From Rhodobiaceae bacterium (GTDB lineage: Bacteria; Pseudomonadota; Alphaproteobacteria; Parvibaculales; Parvibaculaceae), in NCBI GenBank assembly GCA_021404525.1, contig JAAWWE010000002.1:186001-250000 (forward strand): 64,000 bases of DNA, given 5' to 3'. The notes beneath the pieces were generated by a model. It saw only the letters and a list, made by a program, of their open reading frames with translations, made no database searches and was not told where the DNA came from. Shown here in pieces: positions 8,994-20,460 of the stretch. Made by a program: the position numbers and the translations under genes. Every line of letters begins with the position of its first letter. Positions within the stretch are counted from its first letter, which is position 1.

Positions 8994-10481
8994 CTAGGCC
9001 GCTTCTTTGGCAGTTTCCTGCTTTGCGGGAGCACCTGTCGCCCGGCTAAAGGTCATCGTGCCGTCTTCCACCTTGCCATATCCAAGCGTCACAATATCAA
9101 GCGCATAGTTCTGATGTTGCTTCCACGGTGCATTGGCTCCCTGTTTAGGCAGAATATCCTGCGCGCGCTGGATATAGCCGGAAGACAGGTTCAGCCACGG
9201 TTCTTCTTCCATGCTGTCATCTGCAAGGACCGGCATACATTGCTGCGTACCTGTCTTGTCCATATGGTTGATGAGGCGGGCAACATAGCCACAAGTGAGG
9301 TCGCACTTCAGCGTCCAGGACGCATTCGTGTAGCCAAACGACGAGGCCAAGTTTGGCACGTTGGAATACATGATGCCTTTATAGCTGATCGTGTCGGCAA
9401 AGTTCACGGGCTTCCCGTCAACGCTCACCGTCATGCCGCCGAGCACTTCGAGCTTAAGCCCCGTTGCGGAGACAACAAGGTCTGCTTCCAGCTCTTCGCC
9501 GGACGAAAGCTTGATGCCGGTCTCGGTGAAGGTCTCAATCGTGTCTGTGACAACAGATGCTGTGCCGGCATTAATGGCGTCAAACATGTCGCCATTTGGC
9601 ACGAGGCAAAGACGTTGGTCCCAGGGGTTGTACTTTGGTGTGAAGTGCTTCTCCACATCATAGTCGGGCCCAAGCGCTTCACGAACCTGGTTCAGTAGCA
9701 GCTGTTTGACCTTCCCCGGTGCTCTTTTGCAGAGATTGAAGAAGTACATGCCGAGCAACACGTTCTTCCAGCGGGTTAGACCATAGGCAAGCTTTGCTGG
9801 CAGGTTACGGCGCAGGAAGTTTGCAATCGCATCCTGTGAAGGTCGTGCCGCCATATAGGTTGGCGAGCGTTGAAGCATGGTCACATGTTTTGCTTCGCCT
9901 GCCATTTCCGGGATGAGTGTTACGGCAGTCGCCCCCGACCCGATCACCACCACGTTTTTGTCTTTATAGACAATGTCATCCGTCCACTTTTGCGGGTGAA
10001 CAAAACGACCCTTAAAATCATCAACTCCAGGGAAGTCCGGCGTATAGCCTTCCTTGTAGCTGTAATAGCCACTGCACATGAAAAGGAAGTTGCAGCTCAT
10101 CTGGATCATTTCGCCGTCGCGTTCAACATCCAGTGTCCATCGCGCATCCGCGGTGGACCAGGCAGCATTCTTCACCATGTGGTTGTAGCGGATCTTTTTA
10201 TCGATGCCGTTTTCTTCTGCCGTCTCGTGCAGATATTTCAGAATGGACGGACCATCCGCAATCGCTTCTGCGTCACGCCAGGGTTTAAAGGAATAGCCCA
10301 GCGTATACATGTCGGAGTCTGAGCGGATACCGGGATATTTAAACAGATCCCAGGTGCCGCCCATCGTGTGGCGGCCTTCGAGAATGACATAATCCTTGTT
10401 CGGGCAATCCTTTTGCAGGTGATAGCCCGCGCCAATTCCGGAAATTCCAGCACCGACCACTACAACATCAATATGTTCCAT
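8994..10481 (-). CDS. Baeyer-Villiger-type flavin monooxygenase, second paralogue
   Basis: Paralogue of the 62-1564 gene: 495 residues, GAGISG at 10-15, GGTW at 41-44, the F-x-G-x3-H-x3-W fingerprint at 156-166 (FKGRFVHPQKW) and GSGATA at 181-186. It shares long identical stretches with its partner (RSDSD, HFTPKY, LQRSPTY). Predicted FAD- and NADPH-dependent oxygenation of a ketone or similar compound in the cytoplasm. It has its own terminator at 8930-8959. A palindrome like the one before the first paralogue lies 21 bases upstream of the start, so the two may share a regulator. Substrate unknown; the C-terminal tail rich in Ala, Lys and Glu is extra. Confidence 0.9.
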   Translation of the reverse strand: MEHIDVVVVGAGISGIGAGYHLQKDCPNKDYVILEGRHTMGGTWDLFKYPGIRSDSDMYTLGYSFKPWRDAEAIADGPSILKYLHETAEENGIDKKIRYNHMVKNAAWSTADARWTLDVERDGEMIQMSCNFLFMCSGYYSYKEGYTPDFPGVDDFKGRFVHPQKWTDDIVYKDKNVVVIGSGATAVTLIPEMAGEAKHVTMLQRSPTYMAARPSQDAIANFLRRNLPAKLAYGLTRWKNVLLGMYFFNLCKRAPGKVKQLLLNQVREALGPDYDVEKHFTPKYNPWDQRLCLVPNGDMFDAINAGTASVVTDTIETFTETGIKLSSGEELEADLVVSATGLKLEVLGGMTVSVDGKPVNFADTISYKGIMYSNVPNLASSFGYTNASWTLKCDLTCGYVARLINHMDKTGTQQCMPVLADDSMEEEPWLNLSSGYIQRAQDILPKQGANAPWKQHQNYALDIVTLGYGKVEDGTMTFSRATGAPAKQETAKEAA

Positions 10482-10799
10482 TCGTGCGCATTCCTATAAA
10501 ATGACAAATTATCAGTTTGGCCGACCATAGCATGAATCCGGGGGGAAGAAGCAAGAGGTCAAAAATGACCGAAAAGGGCGACTTTTAGGGATTGAGGCCA
10601 GCGCGTAAGTCAAAAATGCGCGATTCGAGTAGTCGCATAACCCTCCAGACGGCAGTTTTCTGGCGAAGCAAACAGGCGGGTGAAACGATGCCGCTACGGA
10701 AGCTTGGGTCTTTAGCAGGGTGTTTGAATTGTCCAATCTCTTGTGATGAACTCCGCCCGCGTCGCGAGGGGCGACGATAGGAAAGTCGGAGGTGGTTAC
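10482..10799. other. Divergent intergenic region between monooxygenase and GST genes
   Basis: These 318 bases have no convincing coding frame. They hold the putative operator at 10502-10514, a perfect GGTCA-AAAA-TGACC inverted repeat at about 10557-10570, a second copy of GTCAAAAATG at 10609-10618, and the GGAGGTGG ribosome site of the GST gene at about 10788-10795. Promoters for both flanking genes must lie here, but I cannot assign -35 and -10 boxes with confidence. Confidence 0.5.
10502..10514. promoter_or_regulatory. Putative palindromic operator, TGAC-N5-ATCA
   Basis: TGACAAATTATCA followed by GTTTGG matches the element at 1-19 in 15 of 19 positions. It lies just upstream of the 8994-10481 monooxygenase, close enough to block transcription or initiation if bound. 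Regulator unknown. Confidence 0.4.
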
Positions 10800-11405
10800 A
10801 TGAAACTCTACCATTGCAAAGGCGCGCGATCTGTCCGTCCGCTCTGGACAATGGAGGAAATGGGCCTCGACTATGAGCTGGAGTCGATGAAGTTCCCGCC
10901 TCGGTTCCTGCGGGAGGGCTACACAGACCTCAACCCAATCGGAACCGTTCCCTATTTCGTGGATGGGGACGTTGAGATGACAGAATCCGCAGGCATATCC
11001 CAATACCTGGTGGATGTGCATGGGCCGACTGACTTGGGCCTCAAGCCTGGCGACAAAGACTATGGCACCTATCTCAACTGGCTGCACCGCAGTGATGCCA
11101 CGCTCACCTTCCCACAGACGATTGTGTTGCGTTACACGCAGCTGGAACCCGAAGAACGCCGCATCAAGCAGGCGGCAGACGACTATGCGCAATGGTTCTT
11201 CTCACGATTAAAGTCCGTGGAGCTGGCAACTGCAGAGCGCGAATACTTGTGTGCCGACCGGTTCACCATTGCTGACATTTGCGTAGGCTACGCCCTCTAT
11301 CTGGCAGACACGCTGGGCTTCCGCGAAGGCTTCAAGCCGAACACCGAAAAATATTATGCACGTCTGACCGAGCGCCCCGCGTTCAAACGGGCAATTGAGC
11401 TTTAG
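10800..11405 (+). CDS. Glutathione S-transferase family protein
   Basis: Cytoplasmic GST-type enzyme of 201 residues. The N-terminal thioredoxin-like domain carries the glutathione-binding Glu-Ser step (MTESAGISQYL). The C-terminal helical domain has the folding motif FTIADICVGYAL. No clear catalytic Cys or Tyr class signature stands out apart from Ser11 or Cys6 near the N-terminus. GGAGGTGG lies a few bases before ATG 10800; a longer frame from 10743 lacks GST sequence and is rejected. The stop is 17 bases before an acyl-CoA dehydrogenase gene, so it probably heads a catabolic operon and may act on a reactive or epoxide-like intermediate; the latter is inference. Confidence 0.88.
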   Translation: MKLYHCKGARSVRPLWTMEEMGLDYELESMKFPPRFLREGYTDLNPIGTVPYFVDGDVEMTESAGISQYLVDVHGPTDLGLKPGDKDYGTYLNWLHRSDATLTFPQTIVLRYTQLEPEERRIKQAADDYAQWFFSRLKSVELATAEREYLCADRFTIADICVGYALYLADTLGFREGFKPNTEKYYARLTERPAFKRAIEL

Positions 11406-11422
11406 ATCAATAAGGACTCCCC

Positions 11423-12631
11423 ATGAGCACGATCAGCGAAAAAGAACTGAGCGACTATCGCAGCGAGGCGGCCGCCTGGTTTGCCGAGAATACAAACGCC
11501 GATCCCGGCTTCATGCTCCCGCTCACTTTCATGGAGGTGGGGACAGATCAGCAGTTCAACTTCCTTCGCGACTGGCAGAACAAGGTCTATGAGGCTGGCT
11601 ATCTGGGCGCTGCCTGGCCAAAAGAATATGGCGGCGGCGGACTGGATCAGAAGTTCCAGACCATTGCGACCGAAGAGATGGCGAAAGCCAATGGGCCGAT
11701 CATGCTGAATGCGATTGGCCTCAATTGGGCCGGACCGCTCATCCTGGATATGGGCACAGAAGAAGAGCGCAAGCGCTACATCAAAGGCATCTTGTCCGCG
11801 GAAGACATCTGGTGTCAGGGCTTCTCTGAGCCGGAAAACGGATCCGATCTCGGCAATGCCCAAACAAAGGCCGTACGGGATGGCGACGATTGGGTGTTGA
11901 ATGGGTCCAAAATCTGGACCACCCAGGGCAATTACGCCAAATACATGATCCTGCTGGCACGCACCAATCCGGATGCACCAAACAAATATGCGGGCTTGAG
12001 CTTTTTCCTCTCGCCCATGCAGGTGGACGGCATTGAGACAGTGCCGATCCGCAAGCTCACGGGCGAATATGGTTTTACGCAAACCTTCTTCACCGACGCA
12101 CGCATTCCCGGTGACAGCCTTATGGGCAAAGAGGGGGAAGGCTGGCTTGTGGCCATGCGTACGCTGGAATATGAGCGCGGCGTTAAAGGTGGCCAGCCTG
12201 GCGGTTATGTGATGCGGGCCTCCGACCCGTTCGAAATTGTTGAGCTGGCGCGAAAGGCAACACGCGGTGGCAAACCGGCCTTGGAAGACCCGGTCATCAA
12301 GGATCAGCTTATCCAGTTGATGATTGAGGCCCGGTCGCTACAACTCAATTCCAAGCGAGGGCATATCCAACCGCTGGTTCAGGACAAACCGGCTTCTCTT
12401 GCACTCTCAAGCAAACTGATGGCGACGGAGTTTATGCGTCGGTTGAATGAATTCGCCATCACTCTGCAGGGACAGCGCGGCGCCTATTATGTGGGGGAGC
12501 CGGACGCCTATGATGCCGGCCTCTGGCAGCGCGCCTACCTGAACTCGTTCTCGGCGACAATTGGCGGCGGCACGTCACAAATCCAGCGCAACATTATCGG
12601 CGAGCATGTGCTCGGCCTGCCCAAAAGCTGA
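11423..12631 (+). CDS. Acyl-CoA dehydrogenase (first of a pair)
   Basis: FAD enzyme predicted to introduce a 2,3 double bond into an acyl-CoA. The 402 residues include the family landmarks GFSEPENGSDL, WTTQGNYAKYMILLART and a C-terminal GGGTSQIQRNIIGEHVLGLP. An AAGGAC site precedes ATG 11423. Twenty bases separate it from a second, divergent acyl-CoA dehydrogenase gene. Such side-by-side unequal pairs are known from sterol and branched-acyl degradation, where the two chains form a heteromer; whether that applies here is inference. Substrate unknown. Confidence 0.92.
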   Translation: MSTISEKELSDYRSEAAAWFAENTNADPGFMLPLTFMEVGTDQQFNFLRDWQNKVYEAGYLGAAWPKEYGGGGLDQKFQTIATEEMAKANGPIMLNAIGLNWAGPLILDMGTEEERKRYIKGILSAEDIWCQGFSEPENGSDLGNAQTKAVRDGDDWVLNGSKIWTTQGNYAKYMILLARTNPDAPNKYAGLSFFLSPMQVDGIETVPIRKLTGEYGFTQTFFTDARIPGDSLMGKEGEGWLVAMRTLEYERGVKGGQPGGYVMRASDPFEIVELARKATRGGKPALEDPVIKDQLIQLMIEARSLQLNSKRGHIQPLVQDKPASLALSSKLMATEFMRRLNEFAITLQGQRGAYYVGEPDAYDAGLWQRAYLNSFSATIGGGTSQIQRNIIGEHVLGLPKS

Positions 12632-12651
12632 TCCGGTTGAAGGAACAAGAC

Positions 12652-13773
12652 ATGTCAAAAAAAGCAACCATCGGATTTAGCGAAGAGCAAGCACAGCTGC
12701 TTGAAGTGGCCACGACCTTCTGTCGGGACAAATCGCCCATCGAAAAGGTCCGCGCCTTACTGGAAGATGAATGCGGTTATGACGAAGCCATTTGGACAGA
12801 GATGGCGGAGCTTGGTTGGCTTGCGATAGCCGTTCCCGAAGAGTTTGGCGGCATTGGACTCGGCATGGCGGAGGTTGTGCCGGTTGTCGAGCAGATGGGG
12901 CGGGCCATGATGGCGGGACCCTTCGTGAGCACGACCCTTGCGGCCCAGGCAATTCTCTTGGGCGGCAGTGACGACCAGAAACAGAAATATTTGGCCGATC
13001 TGTGTGCTGGGACGAAAGCGACGCTTGCCCTGAGTGAGCCTCATGCCGACTGGGATCTCGCCCACGTGGAATGCGTTGCAGAGCAGGCAGACGATAGACT
13101 CAAACTTTCTGGGCGTAAGACATTCGTGGAGAATGCCGACACGGCTGATCTCTTGATCGTTTCTGTGTCTTTTGAGGGAGCACCGGCGCTCGTTGTGGTT
13201 GACCGGTCTGCTCTGCCGGAAGGAGCGCTGCGCCGTGAGGTTGTGATTGATGAAACACGTCGTTCCTATCAGCTGACACTTGATGGGATTGAAGTGGGTG
13301 CCGACGCACTTCTGGATCCCTCGCTGGCGGTGGCTGCACTTGCGCATGTGGATATGTGCGCATCGCTTCTGTTGTCTGCAGAAATGTGCGGGGCTGCGGC
13401 GAGCTGCATCGACTACACGGTCGACTATCTGCAGACCCGCAAACAGTTCGGCAAGAAGATTGGGTCCTACCAGGCGTTGAAACACCCGATTGTGGATGCG
13501 CATGTGGGCTATGAGCAGGCACGCTCTCATCTCTATTGCGCCGCTTTCAACTTCACCCAGCAAGGTGAAGGGGAAGTTGCAACCCGGATCGCGAAAGCAC
13601 AGGCGGGCGACGCACTCTCTTATGCGGCCGACCGGGCAATCCAGTTTCATGGCGGTTTCGGCTTTACCCATGACTGCGATGCACAGCTCTATCGGCGCCG
13701 GTCGCTCTGGTGTGAAAATCAGTTTGGGGATGCTGCCTATCAGCGGGCGAAGCTGGCGGACCTGCTTCTTTAG
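12652..13773 (+). CDS. Acyl-CoA dehydrogenase (second of a pair)
   Basis: 373-residue acyl-CoA dehydrogenase-fold protein. It keeps the helical N-terminal domain (VPEEFGGIGLGMAEVV), LALSEPHADWDLA in the middle domain, and the C-terminal helices TRKQFGKKIGSYQALKHP and AIQFHGGFGFTHDCDAQLY. The expected Glu of the active site is not obvious, so this may be the partner subunit of the preceding dehydrogenase. ATG 12652 has AAGGAAC upstream; the TTG at 12637 is rejected. It is in the same operon as the GST and first dehydrogenase genes. Confidence 0.9.
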   Translation: MSKKATIGFSEEQAQLLEVATTFCRDKSPIEKVRALLEDECGYDEAIWTEMAELGWLAIAVPEEFGGIGLGMAEVVPVVEQMGRAMMAGPFVSTTLAAQAILLGGSDDQKQKYLADLCAGTKATLALSEPHADWDLAHVECVAEQADDRLKLSGRKTFVENADTADLLIVSVSFEGAPALVVVDRSALPEGALRREVVIDETRRSYQLTLDGIEVGADALLDPSLAVAALAHVDMCASLLLSAEMCGAAASCIDYTVDYLQTRKQFGKKIGSYQALKHPIVDAHVGYEQARSHLYCAAFNFTQQGEGEVATRIAKAQAGDALSYAADRAIQFHGGFGFTHDCDAQLYRRRSLWCENQFGDAAYQRAKLADLLL

Positions 13774-13854
13774 CGGGCAGCCTTGGAGTTGACGCAGCGT
13801 CGCCGGTCGTGTTCAGCGGCGGGCAGGGCGCTGCACGAATTTGCACGTGAATGA

Positions 13855-15969
<2,115 letters not shown>

Positions 15970-16064
15970 GGAAGGGCGGTTTTCTCGCCGGTCGGCGCTT
16001 GCGGCGGAACCCTGAACCATGGGAGATTTAAAACCTCCAGGGTGTAGTGGTCGGGGAACGCCTT

Positions 16065-17840
16065 ATGCCGGTTTTTGAGCCGACATCAATCGAGATTCTG
16101 TTTTGGGAAGCGCTGGCGCTGATCGTGGCAGCCTGCATCTTCGCGCCTCTCTTCCGTGCACTGAAACTGGGCACGATACTGGGCTACCTTGCCGCTGGTT
16201 TGGCGGTTCAAGTGACGTTGTCACTCAGCTTCTCTGCACACCCTGAAGACCTTCTCCATTTTGCTGAGTTTGGTGTTGTTCTGTTTCTCTTTGTAATTGG
16301 GCTGGAGCTTAAGCCAACAACGCTTTGGGACATGCGGCGGGACATTTTTGGCCTTGGTCTGTTTCAGATGCTGGGATGTGGGGCAGCATTGGCCGTTCCT
16401 GTCCTCCTGCTTGGATTTTCGGTTCCGGTTTCCGTTGCAATCGGTTTGGGCCTCGCGCTTTCCTCGACGGCCCTTGTAATGCAATTGCTGGAAGAACGCG
16501 GAGACCGAGCCACAAAATATGGCAGGAAGAGCTTTTCAATCCTGTTGTTTCAAGATTTGGCTATTGTGCCACTTCTCCTGCTCGTGACACTGCTTGCACC
16601 TGCCAGTGCCGACTTGGGACTTCAGGAAAGTCTCACCCGCCTTCTGTTTGCCTTCGCGGCGATCGCCATCCTCATTGGCCTGGGCCGCTACGTCCTCAAC
16701 CCCATGTTCCGCCTGCTTGCTCAGACTGGAATGCCCGAAATCACCACCGCTGGCGCCTTGGGGGTTGTGATTATGGCAGCGCTTCTTATGGATCTGGTTG
16801 GCATGTCCTATGCGATGGGCGCCTTCATTGCCGGTGTGATGCTCGCAGAGTCAGAATACCGTCATGAGATCGAGGCCGACATTGAGCCCTTTCGGGGTCT
16901 CTTCCTTGGTCTTTTCTTCATGGCGGTGGGTTTGTCTTTGGATCTCGGCGCAGTTGCCGCCAATATCTGGGTCGTTTTTGGCGCCGTCCCACTCGCCATG
17001 GCAGTCAAAGCTGCGGTGATCTACATCCTGGCCCGAATGACAGGCAGCGACCATGAAACATCGGTCAAAACAGCCTTTGTCCTGCCGCAGCATGGTGAGT
17101 TTGGCTTCGTATTGTTTGCCGCGGCATCAACAGCGGGACTCTTCACGGACGAGCTCGCCTCAATCCTGATTGCAATCGTGACCGTATCAATGGCGGCATC
17201 CCCCCTGTTTGAAAAGCTGGGTGCCATGTTCACGAGAGAAGAGCCGAAAGAGGAGATGGTCGAGGACTACTCCAATGCCACAGCGAATATTCTGATGATC
17301 GGGTTTGGCAGGTTTGGGCAGATTGTGGCTCAACCGCTCTTTGGGCGGGGGTGCAATGTCACGATCCTCGATGCAGATGTGAGCCGGGTCAATGAAGCCA
17401 AGAAATTTGGCTTTGCGGTTCATTTCGGCGACGGCACAAGACGTGATGTATTGCGTGCTGCGGGCGCTGAAAAGGCAGACATTATTCTGGTATGTGTAGA
17501 CGGCGCCACCACAGCAAATCAGATTGTACATCTGGTGAAGTCCAGTTTTTCAGGCGCGAAGCTTTTTGTCCGCTCCTGGGACCGTGCCCACTCCATAGAG
17601 CTGCGACATAGCGACGTTGATTTCGCCGTGCGCGAGACGTTTGAATCGGCTCTGCGGATGGGGGCATTCGCCCTCGAGGCGCTTGGCACGACCAACGAGG
17701 GGGCAGAAGAAATAGTGGCGGACATTCGCCGACGCGACCGGTTGCGTTTGGACGAACAGGCTGCAGGGGACATGCGATCCGGGATGGACCGGCTGCATGT
17801 GCGAGCAGTGAAGCCCGAACCACTCTCGCGCGAAGATTGA
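16065..17840 (+). CDS. CPA2-family K+/H+ antiporter with TrkA-N domain (Kef-like)
   Basis: Inner-membrane potassium efflux/proton antiporter of 591 residues. Residues about 1-385 hold 11-13 membrane segments with the CPA2 pattern LFVIGLELKP. Residues about 405-530 form a cytoplasmic Rossmann RCK/TrkA-N domain starting NILMIGFGRFGQIVAQ, which in KefB/KefC senses NADH and glutathione adducts. With a GST and enzymes of electrophile-generating catabolism upstream, protection against electrophiles is plausible but unproven. ATG 16065 follows GGGGAACG; the GTG at 16047 is less likely. No separate KefF/KefG ancillary gene is adjacent. Confidence 0.9.
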   Translation: MPVFEPTSIEILFWEALALIVAACIFAPLFRALKLGTILGYLAAGLAVQVTLSLSFSAHPEDLLHFAEFGVVLFLFVIGLELKPTTLWDMRRDIFGLGLFQMLGCGAALAVPVLLLGFSVPVSVAIGLGLALSSTALVMQLLEERGDRATKYGRKSFSILLFQDLAIVPLLLLVTLLAPASADLGLQESLTRLLFAFAAIAILIGLGRYVLNPMFRLLAQTGMPEITTAGALGVVIMAALLMDLVGMSYAMGAFIAGVMLAESEYRHEIEADIEPFRGLFLGLFFMAVGLSLDLGAVAANIWVVFGAVPLAMAVKAAVIYILARMTGSDHETSVKTAFVLPQHGEFGFVLFAAASTAGLFTDELASILIAIVTVSMAASPLFEKLGAMFTREEPKEEMVEDYSNATANILMIGFGRFGQIVAQPLFGRGCNVTILDADVSRVNEAKKFGFAVHFGDGTRRDVLRAAGAEKADIILVCVDGATTANQIVHLVKSSFSGAKLFVRSWDRAHSIELRHSDVDFAVRETFESALRMGAFALEALGTTNEGAEEIVADIRRRDRLRLDEQAAGDMRSGMDRLHVRAVKPEPLSRED

Positions 17841-17891
17841 GTTCTGAAAACCTGCAGGCGAGTCAGCCTGCGTTTAGAAGAAAGAAAAGAA

Positions 17892-20066
17892 ATGCGTACC
17901 GCTTTGACGACAATTGGAAGTCTGCTGGGGATTGTGTTGTTGGCTGCTGTTGGCGTTGTGCTTCTCAGGGCAGAAGCGGACGCACCTCAACCTGCGGATC
18001 CGACACCTCTCATTGCCAAAGCGAACGATTACGACGTCACGATCCATCGTGATCATTTCGGCATTCCCCACATTTACGGCAAGACAGATCCAGACGTGGC
18101 TTTTGGTCTCGCCTTTGCCCACGCAGAAGATGATTTTGCGACCATCCAGGAAGTGGCGATTGCCTCTCGAGGCCAACTCGCAGCGATTGCCGGGATAGAT
18201 GCAGCGGTGACCGATTACCTCGTGCACTTACTGCGTGTTTGGGAGGCGGTAGACGCCAAATATTATACCCATGTATCGCCGGAAGCCCGCGCACTGGCGG
18301 AGGCCTATGCAGACGGCGTGAACTATTATGCCGCCCTCAATCCGGGGGAGGTTGAGGCTGGCCTTTTGCCCATGACCGGCAAGGACGTGGTCGCGGGCTT
18401 CACCTTCAAGGCACCGTTCTTTTACGGCATGCAGAATCACATCCTCGAGCTCTTTGAGCCGGACCGGAAACGCGAAATTTCGATGGGCCCAGAGAATGCC
18501 TTCCTCCTCACCGAGGAAGCCTTTGCCCATGCAGGATCAAATGGGTTTGCTGTGGCGCCGTCGCGCTCCGCTGACGGCAAGACGCGGCTGCTGGTCAATT
18601 CTCATCAGCCCTACAAGGGTCCCGTTGCCTGGTATGAGGCGCGCCTGAAAAGCGAAGAAGGCTGGGACGCCGTTGGTGGTGTCTTCCCCGGCTCGCCGCT
18701 CATGCTGCATGGCCACAATCGTCGGGTAGGCTGGGCCTCAACGGTGAACAAGCCGGACCTTGTCGACACCTATGTGCTCACCGTCAATCCAGATAACCCT
18801 GACCAGTACCTATTGGATGGCGAGTGGCGGGAGTTTGAGAAAACGAGTGTCGACATCAAGGTGCGTCTCTGGGGTCCGTTCTGGTGGACTGTTTCGCGAG
18901 ATGTTGAATATTCCGAGCATGGACCGGTCATTCGTCAGCAGCATGGAACCTATGCTGTGCGCTATGCGGGCATGGGCGAAGTCGGGAATATTGATCAGCG
19001 CCTTGCCATGAACAAAGCAAGCTCCCTTGAGGAATGGCTCGCTGCCATGGCGATGCAGGCATTGCCCTCCATCAACTATGTCTACGCAGATGCTGATGGA
19101 AACATTGCACTTCTCTATAACGGGCAGATGCCCAAGCGCCCAGAAGGGTTCGACTGGCAGGAATATTTGCCCGGTGACCGGAGTGACCTCATCTGGATGG
19201 AATATCTGCCTTTCGATCAGGTGCCTTTGCTGCTCAACCCAAAAGCAGGCTTCATTACTGAAGCAAACAGCACGCCCTTCCGCGCAACGGCGCCGGAAGA
19301 CGATCTCAAACCAGACGACTTCTCCTCGACGCTTGGTATCGAAACACAGATGACGAACCGTGCTTTTCGCGCGCTGGAACTGCTCGGCTCCGATCCGTCC
19401 ATCACAGTGGAAGAGTTTCGGGCCTACAAGTATGATCACGCTTACTCAGCTCAATCAGAACTCGCGGCTATGATTGCAGAAGTGCTTGCGGTAGACGTGG
19501 GCAGCGATGAGGACCTCAAGCAAGCTCAGTTGATCCTTCGCGAATGGGATCTGAAGACAGACTATGACAGCCGTGGGGCGGCCCTGGGTGTCTTAATGGG
19601 AGAGCCGGTGGTGCGGGCTCGGCTCGGCGGTAAGGAGCCACCGGCACCATTGGAAAGTCTGAAAGATGCCATCGCCCATCTGAAGGAGCACTTCGGACGC
19701 CTCGATCCGAAGTGGGGCAATGTAAACCGTATCATTCGAGGGACCGTCGATATGCCGATCCAGGGCGGGCCGGATATCTTGCGCGCGGTCTACGGCCGTA
19801 AATCAGACGAGGATGGCCGCCTCGGTGCCGAAGGCGGCGACACTTACATCATGTTTGTGGAGTGGGATCCGGACGGCAATGTTTCGTCGGAAAGCATCCA
19901 TCAGTTTGGTTCCGCAACAATAGATGAAGGATCGTCGCACTTTGCGGATCAAGTGCCGTTGTTCGCCGAAGAAAAGACGACGCCTGTGCTGATGGATTGG
20001 GAAGCCTTTGAACCGACCATAGCGGAGAGCTATCGCCCGGGTGAGCACCGGAGGGATGAACCATGA
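17892..20066 (+). CDS. Penicillin-acylase-family Ntn hydrolase, exported
   Basis: Predicted periplasmic amidase of the class that cleaves acyl side chains from beta-lactams, N-acyl homoserine lactones or cyclic lipopeptides after self-cleavage. A 724-residue precursor begins with a signal or anchor helix (residues 8-26). The alpha segment continues to the processing site at Gly215-Ser216 in HAGSNGFAVAPS; Ser216 becomes the N-terminal nucleophile of the beta chain. STVNKPD supplies the oxyanion Asn. Substrate cannot be read; quorum-signal acylase is one possibility. The stop overlaps the next ATG by 4 bases. Confidence 0.88.
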   Translation: MRTALTTIGSLLGIVLLAAVGVVLLRAEADAPQPADPTPLIAKANDYDVTIHRDHFGIPHIYGKTDPDVAFGLAFAHAEDDFATIQEVAIASRGQLAAIAGIDAAVTDYLVHLLRVWEAVDAKYYTHVSPEARALAEAYADGVNYYAALNPGEVEAGLLPMTGKDVVAGFTFKAPFFYGMQNHILELFEPDRKREISMGPENAFLLTEEAFAHAGSNGFAVAPSRSADGKTRLLVNSHQPYKGPVAWYEARLKSEEGWDAVGGVFPGSPLMLHGHNRRVGWASTVNKPDLVDTYVLTVNPDNPDQYLLDGEWREFEKTSVDIKVRLWGPFWWTVSRDVEYSEHGPVIRQQHGTYAVRYAGMGEVGNIDQRLAMNKASSLEEWLAAMAMQALPSINYVYADADGNIALLYNGQMPKRPEGFDWQEYLPGDRSDLIWMEYLPFDQVPLLLNPKAGFITEANSTPFRATAPEDDLKPDDFSSTLGIETQMTNRAFRALELLGSDPSITVEEFRAYKYDHAYSAQSELAAMIAEVLAVDVGSDEDLKQAQLILREWDLKTDYDSRGAALGVLMGEPVVRARLGGKEPPAPLESLKDAIAHLKEHFGRLDPKWGNVNRIIRGTVDMPIQGGPDILRAVYGRKSDEDGRLGAEGGDTYIMFVEWDPDGNVSSESIHQFGSATIDEGSSHFADQVPLFAEEKTTPVLMDWEAFEPTIAESYRPGEHRRDEP

Positions 20067-20428
20067 CAGGACCTGAAATTGTCAACATGGTCGGTGCGCT
20101 TGTAACGTTGGGGATGGGCGGCCTGGGTCTCCTGGCCCCCAACATGGCTGCGAAACTTGTCCGACTTGCGCCAACCAGCCCTGAAGGGTTTGCGGAGTTT
20201 CGCGCAACTTATGGTGGGGTGTTTGTTGCATTAGGTGTGGCGCCTCTCATCTGGCCTGACCCGGGGCTTTTTCTGGTGGCGGGGCTGGCTTGGGCAGGCG
20301 CAGCAATTGGAAGGCTGGTCTCCATGGCGGCTGATGGCACTCATTTCAAGTTCAACGGCTTGAGCGTTGTTTTTGAATGTGTGTGCGCAGGATTGCTTTT
20401 GTTTGGAAATCCCTATCTCTTCGCCTGA
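20063..20428 (+). CDS. Small membrane protein, DUF4345-like
   Basis: 121-residue hydrophobic protein with about four membrane segments and a conserved central block AEFRATYGGVFVALG that recalls the DUF4345 family. Function unknown. The start is an ATGA overlap with the acylase gene, with GGAGGGA just upstream, so the two are translationally coupled. A second DUF4345-like gene occurs at 41971-42408, only distantly similar. Confidence 0.75.
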   Translation: MTGPEIVNMVGALVTLGMGGLGLLAPNMAAKLVRLAPTSPEGFAEFRATYGGVFVALGVAPLIWPDPGLFLVAGLAWAGAAIGRLVSMAADGTHFKFNGLSVVFECVCAGLLLFGNPYLFA

Positions 20429-20460
20429 CATTTGCACCCAAATCTGATTGAGTGCTGCGC

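Noticed and set aside
10557..10618. Repeated GTCAAAAATG (also at 46556-46565) as a third operator family
   Set aside because: AT-rich 10-mers recur by chance, the copies differ in flanks and one is part of a simple hairpin; too weak to call.
12757..13671. 304-codon open frame on the minus strand
   Set aside because: Antisense to the second acyl-CoA dehydrogenase, which has clear family motifs. The antisense frame has none and no ribosome site.
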